Of a stretch of DNA of 64,000 nt, positions 38,543-53,900 are shown piece by piece. The notes beneath the pieces were generated by a model. That model saw only the letters and a program-made list of their open reading frames with translations. It was not told the origin of the DNA and did no database searches. The stretch is taken from assembly GCA_013076295.1 (NCBI GenBank), contig RQOL01000876.1:3162001-3226000 (forward strand). The letters are read 5' to 3'. Positions within the stretch are counted from its first letter, which is position 1; every line of letters starts with the position of its first letter. The stretch is from Sanderia malayensis. Taxonomy: Eukaryota; Cnidaria; Scyphozoa; Semaeostomeae; Pelagiidae. A program made the position numbers and the translations under genes.

Positions 38543-38854
38543 ATGGCACTAATTAAAGTACCCAAACCTGTCAAGTTCATTGAAGATGCAAAGAAGGTAT
38601 TAAGGCCAACAAACGAAATTTCAATTCCTTTCGATGCTGAACTGCCGGTTATTGTTACAAAAAATTGGAGCGTTTTATCTCATGTAAAAGGCTATCACGT
38701 GAACCAAAGTGTGCGAAGACCAGTAATTAATGAATCTTTAGAAGCTAACAGACAACCAGAGAACCCAACGGATAAATATGCCATGGGTGTGCTTAAAGAT
38801 GGCAAAGTTGTGGGACACTTAGACAAAGGCAGTAATGGACGCTTTGCAACTTAA
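38543..38854 (+). pseudogene. Truncated HIRAN-domain-like reading frame
   Basis: A 104-residue frame opening MALIKVPKPVKFIEDAKK. Its second half (VKGYHVNQSVRRPVI, then REPENPTDKYAMGV-like and GKVVGHLDKG) resembles the HIRAN domain of mobile-element-associated proteins common in invertebrate genomes. The pattern is a hydrophobic strand, an asparagine-proline-DKYAM core, then VVGHL. The frame stops right after VVGHL, where the domain normally continues, so it is probably a fragment. It lies just right of direct-repeat copy 1. It is the only plausible plus-strand coding remnant in the window. No intron or promoter is apparent. Confidence 0.6.
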
Positions 38855-39009
38855 TCCATATATTGTTGTTTTCTGTTATAATAATTAATGACCTGTTTTG
38901 CTTCTTTAAAATGTCTTTAGTCCATAAGAATTGTCATCAAAGTATAGTTGATGGCCCTAAAACGGAGGTACAGGGGTAACTAGGGGTAAAATATGGCACT
39001 TACATGAAA

Positions 39010-39089
39010 ACTCGTATAATTCGAACTTTCTGTAATTCGAACAAATTTGGATTCCCCATAAAGTTCGAATTAGACAGAGTTGACTGTAG
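39010..39089. mobile_element. MITE-end-like fragment with TTCGAAC motifs
   Basis: TATAATTCGAACTTTCTG and GTAATTCGAAC face the inverted AAGTTCGAATTAGACAGAG and end in TTGACTGTA, giving an inverted repeat about 80 bp long. It recalls the element at 22569-22730, but with AATTCGAAC in place of ATCTCGAAC. Likely a small non-autonomous DNA transposon or foldback. Confidence 0.45.
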
Positions 39090-39244
39090 AACTAAAAGTT
39101 TTAAGAAGTATTTTTGCAATTGAACGTCATCTCAAGCCTTCCGCGTTTCCCGCGCGCACATTTTCCTTGTATCTTCCGTTTCCGCGCGGTTCGCAGCCTC
39201 TTTTTCATATCCACTCATGAATATTTTGAGGGCCTAATTCTCGC

Positions 39245-39330
39245 GGTAGATGAAAGATATCAACGGTTCAAAGTAGGTAAATTTTCGGATTCCAAAATCG
39301 GAAACATAAACGAAAACTTGCTTCGGTCGT
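39245..39330 (+). repeat. 86-bp inverted repeat, left arm
   Basis: GGTAGATGAAAGATATCAAC through CTTGCTTCGGTCGT. Its reverse complement occurs at 40871-40956 with about five differences. The arms lie 1.54 kb apart and are of equal length, as expected of terminal inverted repeats or two insertions of one element in opposite directions. Confidence 0.85.
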
Positions 39331-40870
39331 AACATAGCTCGGTGCTCCAATAGTTACTCGCACAACTCGGAACAGTTAGTGAAATATCAGACTCATGTGA
39401 AAAGCATCATATTCTAGTTTGTGAGTATATGTATGAAATTTCATCATTCCACATTAATTATAATAATTATAACTAGCAATAGTAAATTCTAAGTGCCCCA
39501 TTTACACAAAGCAAGTTGACAAAAGTTGATAAAAGAAAAAGAGTTTTTTTCCTTTTGATTGAACAATAACAGAACAAAACAAGAGTATATAATGCGATAT
39601 ATTATGTAAAAATATTACTGGCTGTAAAATATTGTTTGTGTTAAAAGCTGGAATATAAATGTCAGTATAAATGTATTTGAAAAACAAAACAGAACATGAA
39701 ATTGAAACTGAAAAAGCAGCAGCGATGATGACTCTTTCATAAACTTCAAAAAACAAGCCTCCAACAACATACACTCTTTTTTTATAAGAATAATTAATTT
39801 TTGTTGAGCCTCAATATTCTTAATTTTGTTCTATTTTGAGCTTTGGAATTTTTATTAAATTATTCTTAGCGCGGCGTTCGATACTTCTGTAAAAACATGA
39901 TTTAGAACACAATGTCAAAGTTCCAAAAAATCAATGACACAGGAATATCTTCCTGGATAAACTTTTACTGAATTCATGGAGTCCAACAGAGACCCTGTTT
40001 GATTCGTCCGAGAATATGTCACGTCAATGCAAAAGTTGTCATCATCCTATCCTTCAGCTTCATAAACCAGATTCATAAGCAGGCCAAACCTGTTTTACCA
40101 AGAGCAAGTTAAAGAATGCACTTTCTCAGAGTCCTCTTGCCCCATCTATTCAACCTCTTATTTACGCGCGGTGGACTATACTGGCCCCGGTGGGGCAATG
40201 ATACGCAATGATAAACTACCATAAATTTTTGAGTTGTAAATATCAAAACACAAAACCTGAAATATAGCCATCCCAATGCAATTACTTGTATTTTGAAGAT
40301 TTTTTGAAAATTTTTCAGCCAGGGGGTTTGTCTATATAACTCAACTCATACAGTTAAAAAGAAGGGAGAGTCCAATTAATTACTTACATCCAACGTAAAA
40401 TTACATGAAGAAGCAAATAATAAATATGACTAAAACGGATAACTGGGACTACAACAATACTGAGAAAATACCGCACCTTCATGATGGACACTAACGGGGA
40501 TACCTTTCAGCCACGGCATTCCCGCTAATGATATGCAAAAAAACCTAACTAAATGAAACTGAATGGGCCTAACTATAACGAAACTGTGACACTGACACCA
40601 CCAATGATTAAACTACAACGTGGGCAACGGATTGAGTAACCTATGAAAAGGCCTAAACAATGCTGGGAAAACATTCTAAACAGGCCTAAACAACAATCCT
40701 ACCACAATTAGCCAAGCCTTTAGGGACGTAATAAGCTAAGCTATAGAAACAGGAGAATATTTCTATTCTCATGTATTCTTATGTAAAAAGCCACAGCCAG
40801 AACAATTGAATTGGATGCTCCTGTGTTGTGGAAATGCAAGCAACTGTTCGGATGTAAGTTATCGGGATGA
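39331..40870. other. Gene-free spacer between inverted-repeat arms
   Basis: No coding sequence could be supported on either strand. Mostly AT-rich, with a GC-richer patch near 40165-40200 (GCGCGGTGG...GGCCCCGGTGGGG). No transposase remnant was recognised. Confidence 0.5.
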
Positions 40871-40956
40871 ACGACCGAAGCAAGTTTTCGTTTTTGTTCC
40901 CGATTTTGGTATCCGAGAATTTACCTACTTTGAACCGTTGATATCTTTCATCTACC
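40871..40956 (-). repeat. 86-bp inverted repeat, right arm
   Basis: Begins ACGACCGAAGCAAGTTTTCG and ends ATCTTTCATCTACC, the reverse complement of the arm at 39245-39330. Similarity stops abruptly on both sides of the arm. The 1.54 kb between the arms has no supported gene. Confidence 0.85.
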
Positions 40957-41179
40957 AATTCTCGCAAGAAATATCGGCACAAAAAGTATGGAAAACACTT
41001 CATACTTGGATTTTTTGGCGAAAAAATAATTGCAAATGCATCATTTAATTACTAGACACAATATCTAATATATTTATGCATTACTTTGGCCTATTTTAGT
41101 CATATATTCGATTTCCCTATTTTCTTGCCCCATTTTCTTGCATTTCCCTATTTTCTTGCGCTCCGAGCCACAACGGTTG

Positions 41180-42937
41180 ACTAATATTAGTTCAACTATT
41201 AGTTGGCATGACTTGTCTGTGGGGATGGCATGGCATAACTTGTGTTCATTTTCCTGTGATGGAGATTCACAACAAACAAACAGTTGTGTTGTATATTACA
41301 AGTGAAACTTAATTTTTATTTAGAGTAACATAGCCATTTTCATTGGATTTTCCCCCCAGGAATATCAGTTACTAGGTGAATCTTGTGTGCAGCTTTGTCT
41401 TGCTTTGTAGACTTATGTCTCAGAAATGGCACAGATCTCCACAAGCTTACATAGAAGCCATTGACTGAGTACACTCTGTAGAAAATGTGTTTGCGTTTAG
41501 TTATTCATATTGGTATTTTAGTTTGAGGTATGAAATATTTAAGAGCTTTTTAAAGGAGGCATAAAGTCAATTTTGGAATTTTGTATGCCTCTGCCCCCAA
41601 GACAGATACTACTTAATGACCGCTGCCCTATCTCAGATAACCAAATTTGAAAATTTTTCAATTTCCCTTACAAAATCACAGCTTTTTAAAAATTTCTGCA
41701 CATTCATCATAAGGTCAGGAACAAGCAAAATCATAAAGTAAAATGAGTTGTTCAAAAATTGTAGATTGACATATACTATACTAAAAAGATATCTGCTACT
41801 TAATGAAGAAAGAAACTTATTTTTTGAAAAATTATTTACCAGATATTTGTACATGAATGAACATCTTGAAGATGTGCATAATTTATGGATTATGCCTATT
41901 AAAATTGCAAAGGACAGATGCATGGTTTAGTTCTGTTAACATTTGCTAAATAATCTGTTTGCTGATTTTATTGCACAGTTTACATTCTGGAAACACAATT
42001 ATATTCAGTTGTTATTTGGAAATCGGATTTGTAATGTGATTGACAAGGACATTTCAAATGCATTCTTTGCCTATAAAAGAAACTTTGTGAGACAATGAAG
42101 ACTAGACATTAAAAAAATTGAAGGAGCAGATGCGAACTTATTAATAATTTACATAGATACAATACTGAAAGCATTGAAGAATGTATCCAACCAGTGAGAT
42201 GACATTTATGATTGAAACAAAACGTCATACAAGCACATCAGAATTTAACTGTTTCCTAGAACAGAATCATTGAAAGAAACCTTTGCTGAGGGGCCTGTCT
42301 ATACTGTATAGCATAATTTGGCAATATCACAATGTTCTGGCAATTAACGGGGGAGAACACTTCAAACTGGTGTGTATAAAGAAGAACACTGAAAAGATAG
42401 ATGTAAGACTTAACCACAAATAAACAAACACAGTCAAAAGCCCAACCAGGCTTTTAAAAGATTTGACAAGGCTGCTCATATTGTTTATTCAGAGTTACAG
42501 TTAAACAAATTGCCTTTTTGAAAATGAAACCAAATACAGATTTAATTTTTGGCTCTTCAGTACTCACCATCTTATTTTTCAGGTGTAAAATTTCAAAATT
42601 CCAGCCTTTTTTTTGTTTCAAGCAAAACATATTGTCAAATGAGCATTTCCTATCCAAATCACTCACAACAAGTACCTCCTGGGGTTCAAAACTACCTAAT
42701 AATACTATGTATCCATAAAAGGTAACAAAGGTTGTTATCATAATGTAAAGTTTGAGTGAGTTCTTAAAAATAAATAAAATCGTTAAATAAAACAATGGTG
42801 GCTATATTCTGTGTGCCCTGCAATACGGTGTACCGTGCACCATCAATACCGTGCACCATCACATCCTGTGCACAAAACTCTGAACTAATCAATGCAAGTA
42901 TTTTGAAAACCGCGAGTCACCTAAGAGGACCTATTTT
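41180..42937. repeat. 1.75-kb direct repeat, copy 2
   Basis: Near-identical to copy 1 at 36727-38481. Differences seen include one fewer C near 41596, FVREIEK versus FVRDIEK on the minus-strand reading near 41650, and a small rearrangement of a GTGCACCATCA motif near 42832-42862. Same orientation as copy 1. Downstream sequence (from CCTTACATGG) is unrelated to what follows copy 1. Confidence 0.9.
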
Positions 42938-44357
42938 CCTTACATGGTTGCAAACAAGACCTCAGTTGTGAAGTTCAATTAAGAATTCGAGTCATTGCAA
43001 AGGAACGCAAGCTAAAATGAATCATTGATGTCGTAGATACCACGTGTTTGCTCTGCCAGATAACAGACAATGTACGAGCCTTTTCATGAGTCTGGGAAAG
43101 GGGGGGGTATACCATAAGATAAGACAAGCATAGCAAGTTCAACGGAAATAAGGAGGATGGAAGAGAAACAATTACAAAATAGCAAATAAATAAAGCACAG
43201 CTCTTATATTGACCTGCAATTTAATTAGGCCTAATCGTATTTCACTAAACAATTATTATCAGACTCAAAGTTCCAGCCACGGAAAAGTTCATTAACTATA
43301 ATTACACTGTACATTATTAAATTCACGACATGACGTCACTATCATTTCTTAAGTATACGAGCCACGATAATAGTAATAATAAAATGATTGGCATAGCAGA
43401 GATAAGACACGTTCGAAATGGAACATAAAATTCCAAACAAGTTCGATTCACACGTGTTTGGCTTCGTACGTAAGGGTGGGAGAGACATTCTTGCTGTGTT
43501 GTATCACCTGGCCCAACAACATCACAGAAATATACACATACATATGTATTATATATATACTGTGTGGGTGTGGGTATATGTGTTAGTAACCGAGTAATGG
43601 TGACTTGGAAATGCCAATGACAGTACATAGCATAACAGTGCACAGTAACATTGCAATAACTGACGCTATACAGTGATATCATCAGTATTAATCTAATAAT
43701 AATATTTACAAAGCTTGCGCCTGGCTCTAAAATCTCCATCTACTACATTGACATAGACACAAATGGATTTCTAGAACATTCCTCGAAGTTCACAGTACAT
43801 GTCACAGTGTACACATGCATAATGAATGATCATTCATTATCATTTGTTATTTTTGTTGTTGATCTTGTGTGCTCCTCTTCCTGGCTTTCTAATATTACTA
43901 CTATTATTGTCAATTTCTTTAATATCTTTTTAACGAGATGAAATAAAATAAATTCCTAGTCTTAACGACTTGCATTCTTCATAACCCTGTCACCGTAACC
44001 AAATACTTTAGGCCGCACGTACTAAAAATCCATTTCATTGCTACATACCATAGTTAACTATAATTTTAATGTCACCTGGAATATTCATCTCTTTTGCTCC
44101 CTCTCCATTGTCTCCTCTTTGTACAACGATGCGTGTCGTAAAACAGCATTGACTCTTGCAGAAACCAATATCCAAATATACATATTTTCAATAAGAGTTC
44201 ACTCAAGCACAGGGCAGTGTGTATCACCATATCAAGTTAGGAAAATTTGTACAGAACATGTGCGCAGCCCCTGACGACCGCCTCGTACTTTGTTGTTGTT
44301 GTTGTTGTTGTTGTTTGGGTTGTCGTCACAGGCATGAATGTCATCTTGGTCTATAGT
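42938..44357. other. Flank between repeat island and GNAS stop
   Basis: No supported gene. It probably includes the GNAS 3' UTR near its right end. There is a G-run near 43099-43106 and TA/TG-rich simple sequence near 43535-43580. An open frame of 138 codons on the minus strand (43323-43739) has no family resemblance and was not accepted. Confidence 0.5.
44290..44314. repeat. (TTG)n microsatellite
   Basis: About eight consecutive TTG units immediately downstream of the GNAS stop codon, within the probable 3' UTR (CAA repeats in the transcript). Confidence 0.9.
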
Positions 44358-49561
<5,204 letters not shown>

Positions 49562-49750
49562 CATAGCTCGTGCTGTTGTTAATCGTGCCTGCTATATTTA
49601 GTTATATATTACGATATGAACTGGTCTTGTAAGCTTAAAATTAGTCTTTTGCTCGACATCAGTTCGGCATTTTAAATAAATTTCTGCAAAAAATTGAAGG
49701 AAACAACAAGAAAGACAGCTACACCAGCCGGCCGTCAAGATGATACTAAC

Positions 49751-49762
49751 TACGCATGCGCA
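49751..49762. promoter_or_regulatory. NRF1-type palindrome upstream of GNAS
   Basis: TACGCATGCGCA, close to the NRF-1 consensus, about 190 bp upstream of the GNAS ATG at a similar distance to the site upstream of FBXO15. Function is inferred. Confidence 0.35.
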
Positions 49763-49764
49763 AG

Positions 49765-50940
49765 GGTGCGGTGTTGTTAACAGGTGCATCGTGGGATATA
49801 TTCGTTGACAACAGAATCAACAATAGCAAAACAATGTGATTTAACTCCACAAGACACATCGGATTGCTAAAATTATCATCAAACTCCCACTCAAAAGGTG
49901 ACAAACACAGATATTCTTGGACACAATTATTTTTATATATAGTCCAGTCATATTTTTAAGAGACAATTTAATTTTTAATTTGCGTTTTGAAACAGGGTAA
50001 CTTCTGCAGTGTGTTCAACTCGCCTGACAGATTTCATTTTCGGTAACTCTTCAATGTAAGGTTTCAAGCCACGTTTGGCAACAAATAATAACATTTTGAT
50101 TCAATATGAAGTGTTAGAAGAGAAGGCTAAATTTGTTAGATGAGAAAGTTTAGATAATCTCACCGAAAAAGTCAACGGAAAACTCGTGAAGTAAAACTAA
50201 ATTATTCAAAATTTTCGTGTGGGCTGGAAATGTTTGGGTGAAATTGAGCAATACACTTATATTACGTAGCAAAACAGACATCACAGGTTTCCAGAACCAC
50301 GACATATATCACTTGCAAAAACATTTATTGAAATATGGTTCACATGGTTTAAAAGTTAAAGACTAAAGTATATAAGAGTAAATTGATGATGAGTACAGAG
50401 AATAGTCACTGCAGGGCATGATGAAGAAGTCTCATTCAATACGCATGTTTCCATATTTGGCTGTGAGCAGGTGGACATGATCAATGTACCTGTGCTCGTC
50501 TCCTGCTACAAGCTATATATGAAAAAAACAGTTGTAATTCATTCAACAAGTCCTGAGAGAACAATTCTCGAGTCCAATCCACTTCATCCGAGAAATATCC
50601 TTCATCAGGATATGAAATCTAACTTGAATGTTTTCAAATCAAATGCCACTCGCAAGAAGCTTTAATAACTTTGGGGTGGTGGAAAATGTTTTACCACTGC
50701 GAAGGGACACTGCGATGGAGCAGGGTATTTATTGCCATCTTGAAGTGGATGGGCTCGAGGATGTGATACTTATTACAAACAAATTTACGTAGATCACTAG
50801 ATACTATACGCAAAGTAGCCAATAAAATGTACATATGTATATATATATATATGGATAAAAACATTAAATAAAGATACGTCATTTACATATAGTCCACCTA
50901 GCCTGCGTGCAGATTCGACTATTTGCTTCCTATGATCTGT
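49765..50940. other. Intergenic region, GNAS upstream / CEP72 3' flank
   Basis: No supported gene. It contains a TATATA microsatellite near 50836-50853 and AT-rich filler. Short open frames on both strands have no family resemblance. Confidence 0.5.
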
Positions 50941-53900
50941 CTACCTGGATGAGCGTGGTAGCCAGTTCGCCGTCTTTTTAAGCTGTTCATAGCTCCAGTG
51001 CAGCTGTTGAACCTCGTGTTGGTGTCTCTGCCTCGTTTCGTCGAGTTCTTGAAGCAAATGATCATTCGTGACAACCAGGGACCTGGAAACGAGCCAGAAA
51101 TAAAACATAATTAATTAAAAGGTGACAGCGATTGTGTTGCGTTTCACACCTCGAGGATCAAAACTTAGCATCACATTCACGCCTTTAGACAGCTGCACCA
51201 ATGACATCTTCACAAACGTGGACTGATGTCACGTGATATCATGATGTTACTCATAACCAGCCAATAAGATAGATTGCGAACGCGAATACATAAAAGAATT
51301 GACTGTACGAAAAAAGAACCAAGTCGTGTAAAAGCAAGTATAACTTGGTAAAGCAGAGCATCAAGGCGGTGTTAATGAGAAATTACTCTATCCACCCCAT
51401 GTAATCTTATCACTCTAATGTCCCCTGTCTATGTAATCCACTTATGTACCCATTTTTATTGCACCATGATGTTACAAAGGACATTTGGTTTCTTCACAAG
51501 CACGCACAATAGGAATGGGGTGATTGTAATGGCTGGACAAACCTGTGACTCTCCTGCAGCATTGAAGTAAGCTCTTGAAGTTGAGACAATGTTGTTGAAT
51601 GCTGTTCGCACTGTTGAACAAGTGTAGTAATTTCACGCTCCTGTGAAATCTTGCATTGTCGTAGCTCCTCTAAAACAAAACAAGAACAACATTAATGCCT
51701 TACATTTCCATGATGATAGCATACGTACTATACATATATGCATACGGAGAGGTACTGTCCACACAGGCATAAAGAGCTCAATGTACAAAGTACAGAGCAT
51801 TAATAAGCACAGAGACTAAAAACACAGATTCTCGGTCTTTACTGATTCTGATTTTCGTGCTAGAGCACTCATCAGACAATTATGCACTTCTGCTATAAAG
51901 GTTCTGCACTTTGCACATCAAGCACTTCATATCGGCATTAATGTTCACACAAACAGGCATACACACTCACACGCATATATATATAGACATCACAATGATA
52001 AAAATAGCATGATCGCACCATTTTCTGCTAATAACTGCTTAAACTGTTCCCTCTCGCTTTCAATGGATTGCTTGTCAGCTTTGAATGCTTTATTTTCAGC
52101 TTGAACCTCTTCAATCTTCTCTTGCAGCCTTCTCTGTGAGCATAAAAACAATCAAACAACAAAATATCAAAACAAACAGTTCCAATGCAACTTGTTTACT
52201 ATGCTTTGCTAAGCCTTACGATATAACACACACATATAACAGAGTAACATCACATCAGAATAAAATGCTTGAATGGCTCACCAAATCCTTACGATATAAC
52301 AAACACATACAACGGAGTAAGCATCACATCAGAATAAAATGCTGGCATGGCTCACCAAGTCTTGATCAGTCAACTCAATTGTGCGTTGAATCTCATCCTC
52401 ATTTTGCAGCCTCTTTTTCAGTTTTTCTCTCTCGATTTCATGCTCTCGTAGTAGAGCGTGCAACTGATCAATCTCTCTTACTCTGGTTTCCAAATCATTC
52501 TTCAAACTGGCAACCTCGTGCATCGTAAAGCCCGTCGGACTGTAACCAGAGAGTAATTCCCGAGTTGCATTGTACGCCAATGCCTGAAATTTCGCATTCT
52601 TCTGCAAAGAGTTTGAGCCGTTCCAATACCTACGAGAATCAAGGATTTACATCAACAAGAAGCTTCGTCATTGAATCGGCCTATTCTTGGTAATGGCACG
52701 GCCAGATCGAAATTGCTTACTTGTCGACTAATTCGAGAATTTTCAGCAGAAAAATTTCTTCCTGCTTCAACGACGTACTTGTCTTCTCTTTCGGCATCTA
52801 AATAAAATCAATATTAAATTACAAAAAAATTACTAAACACATAATACGACCAATATCTAGCCGATAGAGCTATCCTTGTTTGAAAAAACCCGGGTCGCAT
52901 TTAAGTTAAGCATATATCACCTTTGTAGCTATCTCTTCTTCATTGAAATCCGATGAATTCACAAATGCAGCTTGCTTTTCAGGTTTGCTTTCCTTCATTT
53001 CTGACTCATTTGCTCTTCCTTGATACCTTGTGACAAGCCGTCCACTTTCCACATTATCATTCTCCTTCGCAGTGACCTCATCATACGCTTCCACGCCTCG
53101 CCTTGGTGGCGATGAATTCAATTCATCAAACCTCTTTCTATCCTGTCTCTTCGCACTCCTCTTCTCGTTATTCGTCAAAAATCTTCCATAATCTTCCTTT
53201 GGTTTCCCTGTACCCCTATCATGTGACTGATTGCTCTTTCGAGCGTGCGCAGTTAGGTTCGCAGTGAAGTTACCGTTAGTAACAAATGGGTGATAATCAT
53301 CATAATCAGGACCTTTACTGTTTACGTTCTTCATTTCGTCTTGAAATTCCACATGACTCTTCTCCGCTTTCATTGGTCTGCTAGTTTCCGGACTTGAGCC
53401 GCGAAAATGAGAATATTTTTCAGAATGAGGCTCTGGGATGTCACGAAGTTCTGTAAAAAGATTCGCCTCTTAAATCAAATGGTAATCGATAATTATGCAA
53501 AGCAAAATGCACATATCAAATGCAATACAAAGTAACAAAGTAGCAAGCAAGCAAGCAATATTGATTTGTTAACGCAGGCTGAGGGTTCTGGCAGCTATAA
53601 AGCTGATGTGGGCCTAGCATACCTTTAGAGTTGTAGCTTTCAGCCTTGTATGTGTTCAGTTTGTTTGAAGATGCACTGAAATCGGTTTTTGAGATTAAAT
53701 CGATCAAAGCAATGTCATCATCAGCAAGAGCTGCAACGAAAAGGGGAATCCGTCAATGTGTGAAATTCCCAGAGCCACAGTAATCAGTAGCATATGCTAA
53801 AGCAACGAGGCACACTGTGGTGACGTATGAGTATATACTGCAGATGAAGAGAAATCGTGGAATGAAAAAGAAAATAGAACCTGATGGTCTTGAGCCTAGT

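Noticed and set aside
36727..42937. Complete LTR retrotransposon
   Set aside because: Direct repeats fit in size, but ends are not TG...CA, no gag/pol, primer-binding site or target-site duplication was seen; called a direct repeat pair instead.
43323..43739. 138-codon minus-strand protein gene left of GNAS
   Set aside because: Composition is that of random AT-rich DNA, it has no recognisable motif, and it lies in the probable GNAS 3' flank near simple repeats.
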